In this document: piece after piece, positions 42,662 to 52,554 of the stretch
How positions within the stretch are numbered: the first letter of the stretch is position 1
Layout of the letters: every line of letters starts with the position of its first letter
Translations under genes and position numbers: made by a program
The notes under the pieces: model-generated
Told to the model about the DNA's origin: nothing
The model's database searches: none
The model's input: the letters and a program-made list of their open reading frames with translations, nothing else
Assembly (NCBI RefSeq): GCF_900104635.1
Contig: NZ_FNWC01000007.1
Location: forward strand, 868,001 to 932,000
Length of the DNA: 64,000 nucleotides
Source of the DNA: Coprococcus phoceensis
GTDB taxonomy: Bacteria > Bacillota > Clostridia > Lachnospirales > Lachnospiraceae
Direction: 5' to 3'

Positions 42662-45560
42662 TCGTCTAAAAGATTCTATTCTAGAAGTATTAAAGTCAAG
42701 ATTATTTGTTTTGATTGTTGTTTTTTGTATTTTATCTGCAATTTTGATTCAGCGTGTATTCTATTTACAGATTGTAAAAGGGGAAGATTACCTGAACAAC
42801 TACAAATTGAAGATTCAAAAGACAAAAACCATCCAAGGAACTAGAGGAGTTATATATGACCGCAACGGGGAGGTGCTTGCTACAAACAAGCTCGCTTATT
42901 CCGTACAGATTGAAGATAATGGTTCTTATGAAGATACCAAACAGAAAAATAAACTTATTAATAAAACAATCAATAGCGTCATTGATATGGTAGAAAAAAA
43001 TGGAGATTCGATTGTAAATGATTTTGGAATTATTCTAAACTCTAATAATGAATATGAATTTCTTTACTCGGAAGGTACCAGAAGACTGCGTTTTCTTGCC
43101 GATATTTATGGATATACAACAATTGATAAGTTATCGGAAGATGAAAAAAATTCTACGCCGCAGGAAGTCATGGATTTTCTCTGTGCGAATAAGCGTGGAA
43201 AATCTTGGGGATTTGGTATTGATCAGGAAAAATACGAAGAAAAATATGGAAAATCCCGTGTCCTTCAGCTTGTGACAATCCGATATGGAATGCATTTAAA
43301 CAGTTTCCAGAAGTATATTCCAACAACCATTGCTTCTGATGTCAGTGACCAGACAGTGGCGGTTATCATGGAAAATCTATCTGATCTTCAAGGAATCAGT
43401 ATCGGAGAGGAATCTCTGAGAGAATATCCGGACAGTAAATATTTTTCATCCATTCTTGGATACACCGGAAAGATCTCTCAGGAAGAGTACGACGATCTGA
43501 GCGAAGAACAGCAGAAATCGTATTCTCTGACAGATATTGTAGGAAAATCAGGTATCGAGCAGACAATGGATGAATATCTGCAAGGTGAAAAAGGAAAAGA
43601 AACGGTATATGTCGACAGTGTGGGAAAAGTTATTGAAAGCAAGAAAGATAAGGAGCCGAAGGCAGGCAATAACCTTTATCTTTCTATCGATAAGAATCTG
43701 CAGATTACGGCGTACAATTTAATAGAGGAAAAGCTTGCAGGTATTATTTTGAAAAAAATGACGACGGCTCTTGATTATACCAGAGATCCAGAGGGAAATT
43801 CCGATATTATTATTCCGGTCGGTGATATCTATAATGCATTTTTTGCAAATGAGATTTTAGATATTGATCACTTTGCGACGAGTGAGGCACAGGCGACTGA
43901 GCAGGAGGTCTATGCTGCATACAGTCAAAGACTGGATACTGCCATTAATGAGATTATAACAGAGCTGCAATCTTCATCAGCAGAACCATATGAAGATCTG
44001 TCGAAAGAGATGCAGGCATATATGAATTATATTGAGGCGGATCTACTTACTTCCAAGACGGAAATTATTATGAAAGATAAAATTGATACGAACGATGAGA
44101 CCTATAAAGCTTGGAAAACAGATGAATCAATCAGTTTGAAAGAGTACTTGAATTATGCCATTTCAAAGAACTGGATTGATACTTCTGTCATTCAGGATTA
44201 CGTATCTTCCGACGAAAAATATTCAAATGCCGGAGAACTGTACCAGGGAATATTAACGTTTATCAATGACTATCTGAAAACAGACAGCAATTTTGAAAAA
44301 CTTATTTACCAGTACATGATCAAAGATGGAACGCTTCGTGGAAGTCAGGTATGTATGCTGTTATATGAACAAAATGTACTTCCGCTTGATGAACAACAGG
44401 ATCAATATAACAGACTTGCATCAGGATCAATATCGGCGTATGATTTCATTCGCAGCAAGATTGAAAGTCTGGAAATTACCCCAGGGCAGTTAGGTGTTGA
44501 ACCGTCCACCGGATCATTTGTTATGACTGAAGTTGCGACAGGAAAAACACTTGCACTTGTCTCTTATCCGGGATATGACAACAATCGACTTGCCAATACA
44601 ATGGATTCAGACTACTACAATAAATTGTATGTAGATCTTTCACAGCCGTTTTACAATAAAGCTACTCAAGAGACAACCGCACCTGGATCTACCTATAAGA
44701 TGGTATCCTCAGCGGCGGGGCTTTCAGAAGGTATTATTACCGGAAGTACTACGATTGGATGTTATGGACCATATAAAAATATTACCCCTAGTCCGAAATG
44801 TTGGATTTATCCTGGAGGGCACGGCAACTTAACCGTAACCGGTGCGCTGGCACATTCATGTAACAACTTTTTCTTTGATGTCGGATATCGTCTTGGTTTA
44901 TCATCTGAAGGAAATTACTCTTCGGATGTCGGAACTGACAAACTTGCGAAATACGCGGAGATGTTTGGTCTTGGAGAGACTTCCGGTCTTGAAATTCCAG
45001 AATCTGAACCTCGTGTCAGTGATGAGGATGCTGTCCGTTCTGCAATCGGACAGGGTACAAACCTCTTTACAACAAGCCAGCTTGCAAAATATGTGACAGC
45101 TATTGCAAATCGAGGTACCGTGTATGATCTTACACTTTTGAGTAAAATTGAAGATGTTGACGGTAATCTTGTCAAAGAGTTTGAGCCTACATTATATAAA
45201 CAGATTGAGGAAAGTGAAATTAGCAGTAGTAGCTTTGATTTGATTGAAGAAGGTATGGAACAGATGGTAGAACGCGACAGCCGCTTTAAAAGCGTGCGGG
45301 ATGGCGGAATCCAAATGGCAGGAAAGACCGGTACTGCACAGCATAGCAAAGCGCATGCGGACCACGTATTGTTTGTGGGATACGCACCAGCTGATGAACC
45401 GCAGATTGCAGTCAGTGCACGTATTGCATATGGATATAATTCTGGTTATCCTGCTGAGATCGGAAGAGATATGGTTAGAAAATATTTTAATCTGGCAGAT
45501 GATGCCGATCTTGTAACCGGAACTGCTTCTTCACTTGGTTCAGAGATACGAGGAGATTAA
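42654..45560 (+). CDS. Class B penicillin-binding protein 2, enlarged
   Basis: 968 residues; class B PBP2 proteins are commonly about 600-720. A membrane anchor lies at about 15-38, and the dimerisation domain begins with QGTRGVIYDRNG. The catalytic transpeptidase has SxxK (STYK, Ser about 679), SCN (Ser about 735) and KTG (Lys about 891). About 240 extra residues, acidic and helix-rich, sit at about 365-605 between the SIDKNLQ strand and the first transpeptidase strand. It cross-links peptidoglycan in the Rod complex. TTG 42654 has GGAG 11 bases upstream; GTG 42642 overlaps that site and is less likely. Confidence 0.93.
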   Translation: MFNRLKDSILEVLKSRLFVLIVVFCILSAILIQRVFYLQIVKGEDYLNNYKLKIQKTKTIQGTRGVIYDRNGEVLATNKLAYSVQIEDNGSYEDTKQKNKLINKTINSVIDMVEKNGDSIVNDFGIILNSNNEYEFLYSEGTRRLRFLADIYGYTTIDKLSEDEKNSTPQEVMDFLCANKRGKSWGFGIDQEKYEEKYGKSRVLQLVTIRYGMHLNSFQKYIPTTIASDVSDQTVAVIMENLSDLQGISIGEESLREYPDSKYFSSILGYTGKISQEEYDDLSEEQQKSYSLTDIVGKSGIEQTMDEYLQGEKGKETVYVDSVGKVIESKKDKEPKAGNNLYLSIDKNLQITAYNLIEEKLAGIILKKMTTALDYTRDPEGNSDIIIPVGDIYNAFFANEILDIDHFATSEAQATEQEVYAAYSQRLDTAINEIITELQSSSAEPYEDLSKEMQAYMNYIEADLLTSKTEIIMKDKIDTNDETYKAWKTDESISLKEYLNYAISKNWIDTSVIQDYVSSDEKYSNAGELYQGILTFINDYLKTDSNFEKLIYQYMIKDGTLRGSQVCMLLYEQNVLPLDEQQDQYNRLASGSISAYDFIRSKIESLEITPGQLGVEPSTGSFVMTEVATGKTLALVSYPGYDNNRLANTMDSDYYNKLYVDLSQPFYNKATQETTAPGSTYKMVSSAAGLSEGIITGSTTIGCYGPYKNITPSPKCWIYPGGHGNLTVTGALAHSCNNFFFDVGYRLGLSSEGNYSSDVGTDKLAKYAEMFGLGETSGLEIPESEPRVSDEDAVRSAIGQGTNLFTTSQLAKYVTAIANRGTVYDLTLLSKIEDVDGNLVKEFEPTLYKQIEESEISSSSFDLIEEGMEQMVERDSRFKSVRDGGIQMAGKTGTAQHSKAHADHVLFVGYAPADEPQIAVSARIAYGYNSGYPAEIGRDMVRKYFNLADDADLVTGTASSLGSEIRGD

Positions 45561-45652
45561 CCGGAAAATACGTTCAGAACCCTTTTTAAAGCACAAAAGA
45601 AAAATGTCAAACAGACCCGCAGATATAAAAAAGCATGTAGGAGGAATTTAAA

Positions 45653-46444
45653 ATGGGTGAAGTTATTGTAGTTACATCAGGGAAGGGTGGCGTTGGAAAG
45701 ACAACAACGACTGCCAATCTAGGAGCAGGGCTTGCAAAATTAGACAAAAAAGTTGTGGTGATTGATACGGATTTAGGACTTCGAAACTTAGATGTTGTCA
45801 TGGGACTTGAAAATCGTATCGTATATAATCTGGTAGATGTCATTGAGGGAAATTGCCGTATGAAACAGGCGTTGATCAGGGACAAGCGATATGACAATCT
45901 CTATCTTCTGCCATCAGCGCAGACAAAAGATAAGTCTGCAATCTCTCCACAGCAGATGAAAAAACTGACGGAAGAATTAAAAGAAGAATATGATTACATA
46001 CTTTTGGATTGTCCTGCCGGAATTGAACAAGGATTTCAAAATGCAATTGCAGGAGCAGATCACGCAGTCATTGTAACAACTCCGGAAGTATCAGCAATCC
46101 GTGATGCAGACCGCATTATCGGATTGCTGGAAAAAAATCAGATAAAAAAAATTGACCTGATCATCAATCGTATCCGAATGGATATGGTAAAAAGAGGAGA
46201 TATGATGTCAGTAGAGGATGTTACTGAGATTTTAGCAGTCAATCTTTTGGGAGCAATTCCGGATGACGAACAGATTGTGATTGGAACAAATCAGGGAGAG
46301 CCTGTTATCGGACTTGACTCCATGGCAGGAAAAGCATATTTTAATATTTGTAAGCGGCTTTTAGGTGAAGAAGTTCCGTTCCTGAATTTAGATTCCAATA
46401 CCGGTTTCTTCACCAAACTGACTCGTATTTTTCAGAAACATTAG
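45653..46444 (+). CDS. minD: Septum site-determining ATPase MinD
   Basis: 263 residues. The deviant Walker A is SGKGGVGKTTTTANLGAGLA, and the switch region is LLDCPAGIEQGF. The amphipathic membrane-targeting helix ends the protein (FFTKLTRIFQKH). It normally recruits MinC to inhibit FtsZ away from mid-cell. minC, usually just upstream in Clostridia, is absent: only 92 bases separate it from PBP2. TAGGAGG precedes ATG 45653. Confidence 0.97.
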   Translation: MGEVIVVTSGKGGVGKTTTTANLGAGLAKLDKKVVVIDTDLGLRNLDVVMGLENRIVYNLVDVIEGNCRMKQALIRDKRYDNLYLLPSAQTKDKSAISPQQMKKLTEELKEEYDYILLDCPAGIEQGFQNAIAGADHAVIVTTPEVSAIRDADRIIGLLEKNQIKKIDLIINRIRMDMVKRGDMMSVEDVTEILAVNLLGAIPDDEQIVIGTNQGEPVIGLDSMAGKAYFNICKRLLGEEVPFLNLDSNTGFFTKLTRIFQKH

Positions 46445-46458
46445 GAGGTGCTGCAAAG

Positions 46459-46689
46459 ATGGCCGTATTTGAAACAATTAAAAGAAAACCTTCTGTTTTA
46501 ATTGCAAAAGACAGGCTGAAAGTATTACTTGTTTCAGACCGCGTAAACTGTACACCCGATGCATTAGAAAAAGTACAATTGGAATTGTATAAGACAATTT
46601 CAAAATACATGGAAGTAACTCCGGAGACGTTTGACGTTCAATTTACACGTTCAACAATATTTATTAAACTTACAGGAGAAGAATCGTGA
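46459..46689 (+). CDS. minE: Cell division topological specificity factor MinE
   Basis: 76 residues. The N-terminal region (SVLIAKDRLKVLLVSDR) contains the MinD-stimulating helix, and the C-terminal part is the dimeric topological domain. Its presence implies an oscillating Min system rather than a DivIVA-MinJ type. It starts 14 bases after minD and overlaps rodA by 4 bases. Confidence 0.95.
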   Translation: MAVFETIKRKPSVLIAKDRLKVLLVSDRVNCTPDALEKVQLELYKTISKYMEVTPETFDVQFTRSTIFIKLTGEES

Positions 46690-47801
46690 AACTATCGAAA
46701 CCCTATCATATAAAAGATTTTAAATTTTTATTAGTGTTGTCGGTGCTTGCACTTTCCATAATTGGCGTTTTAGCTGTCGGAAGTGCCGAGCCATCATCGC
46801 AGATGAAACAGATTATTGGTATCATAATGGGAATTATTGTTATGGTGATAATCTCTATGATTGATTATGAATGGCTATTAAATCTATATTGGCTGATTTA
46901 TGGTTTTAATCTGCTTTTATTGTTATATGTACACTTTTTGGGAATGGAATTAAATGGTGCAAAGAGGTGGATCAATTTAGGTTTTACAACATTGCAGCCT
47001 TCTGATTTTACTAAAATTTTTATGATTTTGTTTTTCGCAAAATTTTTGATGAATCATGAAGCGCGTATGAAGGAACCACTTACAATTGTAAAGTCTGTTT
47101 TACTGATTGCACCTTCTCTGCTTTTAATTTATAAACAGCCAAACCTTTCAAATACACTTTGTATTGCGGCGCTGTTTTGTATTTTGATGTACATCGGTGG
47201 ATTGAGTTACAAGTTCATTGGCACTGCACTTGCAATTGCAATTCCGGCAGCAATCATTGTTGTCAGCATCGCTGTTATGCCAAACCAGCCATTTTTGAAA
47301 GAATACCAGCAAAAACGTATTCTTGCCTGGCTGGAACCGGAAAAATATGCGGATGATACTGCTTATCAGCAACAGAATTCTATTATGGCAATCGGTTCCG
47401 GACAGCTGAAAGGAAAGGGACTAAATAACAATACGACAACCTCTGTAAAGAACGGAAATTTCCTTTTGGAGGCTGATACAGACTTTATTTTTGCAATTAT
47501 TGGTGAAGAATTAGGATTTGTGGGTTGTTGTATCGTCATAATTTTGTTATTATTAATTGTAATACAATGCATTTTAATAGGGCTCCGAGCCCAGAACCTT
47601 GCGGGGCGGATTATTTGCGGGGGAGTTGCCGCACTGATAGCGATTCAAAGTTTTATCAATATCGGTGTGGCTACAGGAGTATTGCCCAATACCGGACTCT
47701 CTCTTCCGTTTGTCAGTGCAGGTTTGACATCTATTGTATGTTTTTATATGGGAATTGGATTTGTTTTAAATGTAGGATTACAACCGAAAAAATACCAGTA
47801 A
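46686..47801 (+). CDS. rodA: SEDS peptidoglycan polymerase RodA (FtsW/RodA/SpoVE family)
   Basis: 371 residues with about ten membrane helices. LNGAKRWINLGFTTLQPSDFTKI is the catalytic-loop signature, and GLNNNTTTSVKNGNFLLEADTDFIFAIIGEELGF follows the family pattern. It polymerises lipid II and pairs with the PBP2 encoded upstream. The genetic context favours RodA over FtsW or SpoVE. It starts with GTG 46686, with AGGAG seven bases upstream. Confidence 0.92.
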   Translation: MKLSKPYHIKDFKFLLVLSVLALSIIGVLAVGSAEPSSQMKQIIGIIMGIIVMVIISMIDYEWLLNLYWLIYGFNLLLLLYVHFLGMELNGAKRWINLGFTTLQPSDFTKIFMILFFAKFLMNHEARMKEPLTIVKSVLLIAPSLLLIYKQPNLSNTLCIAALFCILMYIGGLSYKFIGTALAIAIPAAIIVVSIAVMPNQPFLKEYQQKRILAWLEPEKYADDTAYQQQNSIMAIGSGQLKGKGLNNNTTTSVKNGNFLLEADTDFIFAIIGEELGFVGCCIVIILLLLIVIQCILIGLRAQNLAGRIICGGVAALIAIQSFINIGVATGVLPNTGLSLPFVSAGLTSIVCFYMGIGFVLNVGLQPKKYQ

Positions 47802-47813
47802 GGAGTGGGAAAT

Positions 47814-48209
47814 ATGAATATAGGATTAATTGCACATGATTCTAAAAAAACTTTAATGCAGAATTTTTGTATCGCATACAGAGGAATTCTAAGTAAACAC
47901 AATTTGTTTGCAACAGGCACAACAGGACGATTGATTGAAGAGGTGACGAACCTGTCTATTCACAAGTATTTAGCAGGACCTTTAGGTGGAATGCAGCAAC
48001 TTGGAAGTCAGGTAGGCCAGAATGATATTGATGCGCTGATTTTCTTGAGAGATCCATTGGCGCCAAAACCGCATGAACCGAATGTAAATGATGTAGTGCG
48101 TTTGTGTGATATGCACAATATTCCTATGGCGACTAATTTGGCAACAGCTGAATTGATTGTACTTGCACTTGACAGAGGAGATTTGGACTGGCGTGAGATG
48201 TATAGATAA
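47814..48209 (+). CDS. mgsA: Methylglyoxal synthase
   Basis: 131 residues. It converts dihydroxyacetone phosphate to methylglyoxal, bypassing lower glycolysis when phosphate is limiting. LIAHDSKK carries the catalytic His and Asp, ATGTTGRLI binds phosphate, and SGPLGGMQQ-like AGPLGGMQQLG plus FLRDPL complete the site. ATG 47814 follows AAGGAG. Location after rodA is common in Clostridia. Confidence 0.96.
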   Translation: MNIGLIAHDSKKTLMQNFCIAYRGILSKHNLFATGTTGRLIEEVTNLSIHKYLAGPLGGMQQLGSQVGQNDIDALIFLRDPLAPKPHEPNVNDVVRLCDMHNIPMATNLATAELIVLALDRGDLDWREMYR

Positions 48210-49167
48210 AAAAAGACGCCTACTGTCCATCATTCTTATCATTGCGATATTGTCAGCTGGGTGTATTTCAAAAAAAGAAAAAATTGTAACAGAATATGAA
48301 ACTACAAACTATGATCGATATTTGTATGAAGGGGAATTGTTTGCGAATCAATTATGTGTTTCCAATGAAAATGTTTCGCTGAATGACTTCGAAGTAGCTT
48401 CTTCTTTGCATGCAGCTGCATTATTCGGTGTAGATCAGAAGAAAGTATTTTTGTCGGAACACATGCATGACCGTTTGTTTCCGGCAAGTACAACGAAGAT
48501 TCTTACTTTGTATTTAGCATTGAAATACGGCACACTTTCAGATGAGGTTACGGTAAGTAAAAATGCAGTATCTGTACCATCTGATTCTTCTGTAGCAGGT
48601 CTTCGAGAGGGCGAACAGCTTACGTTAGAAGATTTATTGTATGGACTAATGCTTCCATCTGGGAATGACAGTGCTGTTGCAATTGCGGAACATATTTCTG
48701 GCAGCGTCGATGCGTTTGTACAGTTGATGAATCAGGAAGCAAATGCATTGGGGGCTACAAATTCACATTTTGTGAATCCGCATGGCTATCATGATAAAGA
48801 TCATTATACAACTGCATATGATTTGTATTTAATTTTTAATCAGGGAATTCAGAATGAGAAATTCGTTGATATTATATCTTCGCCAAGTTACACTACAGAC
48901 ATCAAGGAACCAGACGGTTCTGTAAGAAGCGTGACTTGGAGACAATCCAATTTATTTGTGAACGGAACCCGAACGGCACCGGAGAATGTGACAGTGGTCG
49001 GTGGGAAAACCGGAACTACAGATGAGGCCGGAGCATGTCTTGTTTTATATGAACAGGATAGTCAGTCGCGTCCGTATATTTCTGTTGTCATGGGAGCCGA
49101 ATCGAAAAATGCACTTTATACTACAATGGATTCATTACTATCTACCATACCAGGGCTCTCACAATGA
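48193..49167 (+). CDS. DacF-like D-alanyl-D-alanine carboxypeptidase, lipoprotein
   Basis: 324 residues. The N terminus is a lipoprotein signal with lipobox LSAGC (Cys about 24). The serine peptidase S11 motifs are ASTTK (SxxK), PSGND (SxN) and VGGKTGTTD (KTG). It trims the terminal D-Ala of peptidoglycan stem peptides. GTG 48193 lies inside mgsA, with GAGGAG 12 bases upstream; no better start keeps the signal peptide. The last codon is part of the terminator. Lipoprotein anchoring replaces the C-terminal amphipathic helix usual in DacA-type enzymes. Confidence 0.9.
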   Translation: MRCIDKKRRLLSIILIIAILSAGCISKKEKIVTEYETTNYDRYLYEGELFANQLCVSNENVSLNDFEVASSLHAAALFGVDQKKVFLSEHMHDRLFPASTTKILTLYLALKYGTLSDEVTVSKNAVSVPSDSSVAGLREGEQLTLEDLLYGLMLPSGNDSAVAIAEHISGSVDAFVQLMNQEANALGATNSHFVNPHGYHDKDHYTTAYDLYLIFNQGIQNEKFVDIISSPSYTTDIKEPDGSVRSVTWRQSNLFVNGTRTAPENVTVVGGKTGTTDEAGACLVLYEQDSQSRPYISVVMGAESKNALYTTMDSLLSTIPGLSQ

Positions 49168-49180
49168 GAGCCCTATTTAT
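49152..49180 (+). terminator. Terminator of the shape/division operon
   Basis: The perfect 10-bp arms AGGGCTCTCA (49152-49161) and TGAGAGCCCT (49165-49174) enclose a CAA loop, followed by ATTTATAT. The second arm begins with the stop codon of the carboxypeptidase gene. It lies between convergent genes. Confidence 0.75.
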
Positions 49181-49184
49181 ATAG

Positions 49185-49391
49185 TTAAGAATCTCCCATA
49201 TTGCCAATTCTGCCATAAAGACTGATCAGATACAGACCACACAGACCAATGACAGTATAGATGATTCTTGAAATCCAGCTTAAATTTCCAAAAAGAAATG
49301 TAACTAAATCAAATCGAAAAATACCGATTAGAAGCCAGTTGACTGCACCGATAATGACAAGTGTCAGACTTGTGTTATCAAACCATTTCAT
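49185..49391 (-). CDS. DUF378 small membrane protein
   Basis: 68 residues with two hydrophobic helices. SLTLVIIGAVNWLLIGIFRFDLV followed by GNLSWISRIIYTVIGLCGLY is the DUF378 signature. Function unknown. ATG at 49391 has a strong AAGGAGG eight bases upstream on the minus strand. It is the only minus-strand gene before 56 kb, and an isolated gene. Confidence 0.9.
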   Translation of the reverse strand: MKWFDNTSLTLVIIGAVNWLLIGIFRFDLVTFLFGNLSWISRIIYTVIGLCGLYLISLYGRIGNMGDS

Positions 49392-49475
49392 GTATATTTC
49401 CTCCTTATTTATCATCTATACAGTAGTATTCACTTTTGATAAAAAAATATACAGACGGAAAGGAACTATTTAGAG

Positions 49476-50423
49476 ATGAAAGAACAAAGATTATATTATA
49501 AATATTCAGATTACTTAAAAGAAAAATATGGCGAAAAAGTTTATAAATTGCCTATCAATCTTCCAATCACCTGTCCTAACCGTTTAGACGGCAACGGGTG
49601 CAGCTTTTGTTCTGAAGTAGGAACTGGATTTGAAGCACTAGCTTCTCAGGTTTCTGTGACAGAACAGCTTGAACGTACCAAAATACTTATTGAAAAAAAA
49701 TATAAGGCAAAAAAATATATTGCATACTTTCAGAATTATACAAATACATTTATGAAATTGGATGTCTTTCAGGCATATATTTGCGAGGCTGCAGCCTGTC
49801 TGGATATTGTGGAAATTTCAATCTCCACACGACCTGACTGCATTCAAAAAGAATATTTAGATGTCTTAAAATCTATAAGTGAAAAATATCAAGTTGCTAT
49901 CAGCATTGAACTAGGTTTGCAGACAGTTAATTACCATACATTGGATACTATTAACCGCGGTCATGGATTAGCCGAATATATTGATGCAGTACTTATGATA
50001 CAGTCATATGCCTTTCCAATCTGCACACATATTATTTTGAATCTTCCGGGAGATTCGATGCGAGATGCAATTGAAAGTGCAAAAATATTATCTGCTTTAA
50101 AAATAGATATTGTAAAAATTCATTCTTTATATATTGCAAAAAATACAAAGTTGTCCTATGAGTATGAAAGTGGTACAATCAAAATATGCAGCAAAGAAGA
50201 GTATATCCAAAGACTGATTGCTTTTTTAGAACATTTATCACCGGAAATTGTTGTAGAACGTTTATTCAGTCGTGTTCCGGAAAAAGACTCTCTTTTTTCT
50301 AATTGGAATACCAGCTGGTGGAAACTGCAGGATGAAGTGATTGCTAAAATGAACGAGCAGGAGTCTTATCAAGGAAAATGCTTCTGTTACCTTAATGGTA
50401 GTGCAATGAAAAAATTATCTTAG
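49476..50423 (+). CDS. TIGR01212 / YtqA-like radical SAM protein
   Basis: 315 residues. The cluster Cys are 33, 42 and 45 in TCPNRLDGNGCSFC, a C-x8-C-x2-C spacing typical of this family rather than the classic CxxxCxxC. YFQNYTNTF and HIILNLPGDSMRDA are family segments. The substrate is not known to me; tRNA or cofactor modification has been suggested for relatives. It stops 11 bases before the HlyD-like gene. Confidence 0.88.
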   Translation: MKEQRLYYKYSDYLKEKYGEKVYKLPINLPITCPNRLDGNGCSFCSEVGTGFEALASQVSVTEQLERTKILIEKKYKAKKYIAYFQNYTNTFMKLDVFQAYICEAAACLDIVEISISTRPDCIQKEYLDVLKSISEKYQVAISIELGLQTVNYHTLDTINRGHGLAEYIDAVLMIQSYAFPICTHIILNLPGDSMRDAIESAKILSALKIDIVKIHSLYIAKNTKLSYEYESGTIKICSKEEYIQRLIAFLEHLSPEIVVERLFSRVPEKDSLFSNWNTSWWKLQDEVIAKMNEQESYQGKCFCYLNGSAMKKLS

Positions 50424-50434
50424 GAGGATTGGTT

Positions 50435-51817
50435 TTGTCATCATATACATCAAATATCAGAACTTATCGAAAAAAGAAATATATAAATATCGGATTGATT
50501 ATTTTTGGAATCATTTTTTTGTATCTGATCGTGACTATTATTCTGTACCTGACAGCCCCTCGCATTACTCCCTATGAGGTGCGGGAAGGTTCAATTCTAA
50601 AGGATAATGCATACACTGGAATCGCTATTCGTACGGAAAACGTAACCTATGCTGATAATAGCGGATATATCAATTATTATACGACGGATAATAGTAAAGT
50701 ACGTGCAGGAACTAATATTTATACACTGTCCAACGAAAAACTAACATTTTCCAATGGATCTTCTGAGGATAATGTCACATTAAGTGAAGAACAAAAAAAT
50801 GCCTTGTCTTTAAAAATACAGACATTTAGTGAAAGCTTTAAAGATGCTTCTTTTTCAGACATGTATTTATTTAAGAATGAAATGGAAAGTTCTCTGCAGA
50901 GTATTTCCAGTCAAAGTAAGATGGATCAACTGAATAGCGCTTTGAGCAATGGAACTCTTTCAGACATGAATCTGTATTCAACTGCCGAGGATGGGATTGT
51001 AGTATATTCTGTAGATGGGATGGAAGGGTTGACAAAAGACACGGTAACTTTGGAACCTCTTGATAAGAGTAATTACCAAAAAACAGAATTTGCCAACAAT
51101 ACGAAAGTGAATGCCGGCGATCCTGTTTATAAGCTGGTTACGGATGAATCATGGACATTAGTAACAGAGATTTCAAAAGAAACCTATGATGTACTAAAAG
51201 AAAAAAAATCGGTAAAAGTCCGTTTTTCAAAAGATAATCAGACATTATGGGGAAATTTAGAAATTAAAGAGCTTGACGGACATATTTTGGCTTATCTCGG
51301 ATTTGACAACTCCATGATTCGATATGCAAACGAACGTTATTTGGATATTGAATTGATTTTGGAAGACCAATCCGGGCTTAAGATTCCAAAATCTGCTGAG
51401 ACAAAAAAAGATTTTTACGTAGTTCCTAAATCTTATATTACACAGGGCGGCAATAGCTCTGAGCAGGGGGTACTCCGGCAGACTACAGATAAAAATGGGG
51501 AAAGTATTACCGAATTTTTACCGGTTAATATTTATTATGAAGAAAACGAAACGGTATATTTAGATCCGAATGTATTTCAAGAAAATGATGTGATCATTAA
51601 ACCGGAGTCTACAGAAACTTATCAGCTAAAAGAGAAAAAATCATTAAAAGGCGTTTATAATATCAACAAAGGATATGCAATGTTTAAGCAGATTAATATC
51701 TTAAGTGAAAGTGAAGAATATTACATTGTCGAAGAGGGAAACAGCTATGGGCTTTCCAATTATGATCGGATTGCATTAGACAGTACCGGAATCAAAGAAA
51801 ATGATATTGTTTTTTAA
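50435..51817 (+). CDS. HlyD-like membrane fusion protein in the sepF cluster
   Basis: 460 residues. A cytoplasmic Lys/Arg-rich tail is followed by one membrane helix (IGLIIFGIIFLYLIVTIILYL). A lipoyl/barrel-sandwich half (AIRTENVTYADNSGYINYY and GDPVYKLVTDESWTLV) flanks a helical hairpin. No transporter permease or outer component is adjacent. Instead it precedes ylmE and sepF, an arrangement I recall from other Lachnospiraceae. It may serve cell-envelope or division functions rather than export. TTG 50435 has AGGAGG seven bases upstream. Confidence 0.78.
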   Translation: MSSYTSNIRTYRKKKYINIGLIIFGIIFLYLIVTIILYLTAPRITPYEVREGSILKDNAYTGIAIRTENVTYADNSGYINYYTTDNSKVRAGTNIYTLSNEKLTFSNGSSEDNVTLSEEQKNALSLKIQTFSESFKDASFSDMYLFKNEMESSLQSISSQSKMDQLNSALSNGTLSDMNLYSTAEDGIVVYSVDGMEGLTKDTVTLEPLDKSNYQKTEFANNTKVNAGDPVYKLVTDESWTLVTEISKETYDVLKEKKSVKVRFSKDNQTLWGNLEIKELDGHILAYLGFDNSMIRYANERYLDIELILEDQSGLKIPKSAETKKDFYVVPKSYITQGGNSSEQGVLRQTTDKNGESITEFLPVNIYYEENETVYLDPNVFQENDVIIKPESTETYQLKEKKSLKGVYNINKGYAMFKQINILSESEEYYIVEEGNSYGLSNYDRIALDSTGIKENDIVF

Positions 51818-51832
51818 AAGGAGTTTTTAATC

Positions 51833-52528
51833 ATGTTATCAGAGAATTTACAACAAGTAGAAGAAAAAATTGCAGATGCTTGTAAACGAGCAAAAAGAGA
51901 ACGAAGTGAAGTCACTTTGATTGCCGTGAGCAAGACAAAACCAATTTCTATGCTGCAAGAAATTTATAACGAAGGAATACGATGTTTTGGTGAAAATAAA
52001 GTACAGGAGCTGACTGAAAAATATGAGCAGCTTCCATCAGACATCAAATGGCATATGATTGGTCATTTGCAAAGAAACAAAGTAAAATATATCGTCGATA
52101 AAACAGAATTGATTCATTCTGTGGATTCTCTGCGATTGGCAGAGACAATCAATCAGGAAGCAGCTAAAAAAGACGTGGTTTCCAACATTTTAATCGAAGT
52201 AAATGTGGCGGAAGAAGAGAGTAAATTTGGAGTAAAAGTAGAGGAAGTACTTCCTTTGATTGAGAAAATTGCATTATTTCCAAATATTCAAATCAAAGGT
52301 CTTATGACAATTGCCCCATATGTGAAAAATCCAGAAGAAAACAGACCTATTTTTAGACGTTTACGCAAATTATCTGTTGACATCAACGCCAAAAACATTG
52401 ATAATGTTAATGTGAGTATTCTTTCGATGGGAATGACCAATGATTATGAAGTTGCTATTGAAGAGGGTGCAACTATGGTTCGTGTGGGAACCGGGATTTT
52501 TGGTGAACGAAATTATACCACAGTATAG
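51833..52528 (+). CDS. PLP homeostasis protein YlmE/YggS
   Basis: 231 residues. The PLP Lys is in LIAVSKTKP near residue 36. CFGENKVQE, WHMIGHLQRNKVK and LSMGMTNDYEVAIEEGATMVRVGTGIFG are family signatures. The family buffers PLP and affects amino-acid and vitamin B6 balance. It is the usual first gene of the ylmE-sepF cluster. Confidence 0.95.
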   Translation: MLSENLQQVEEKIADACKRAKRERSEVTLIAVSKTKPISMLQEIYNEGIRCFGENKVQELTEKYEQLPSDIKWHMIGHLQRNKVKYIVDKTELIHSVDSLRLAETINQEAAKKDVVSNILIEVNVAEEESKFGVKVEEVLPLIEKIALFPNIQIKGLMTIAPYVKNPEENRPIFRRLRKLSVDINAKNIDNVNVSILSMGMTNDYEVAIEEGATMVRVGTGIFGERNYTTV

Positions 52529-52554
52529 AAGTAAGATAGGAGATTAAAATAATT

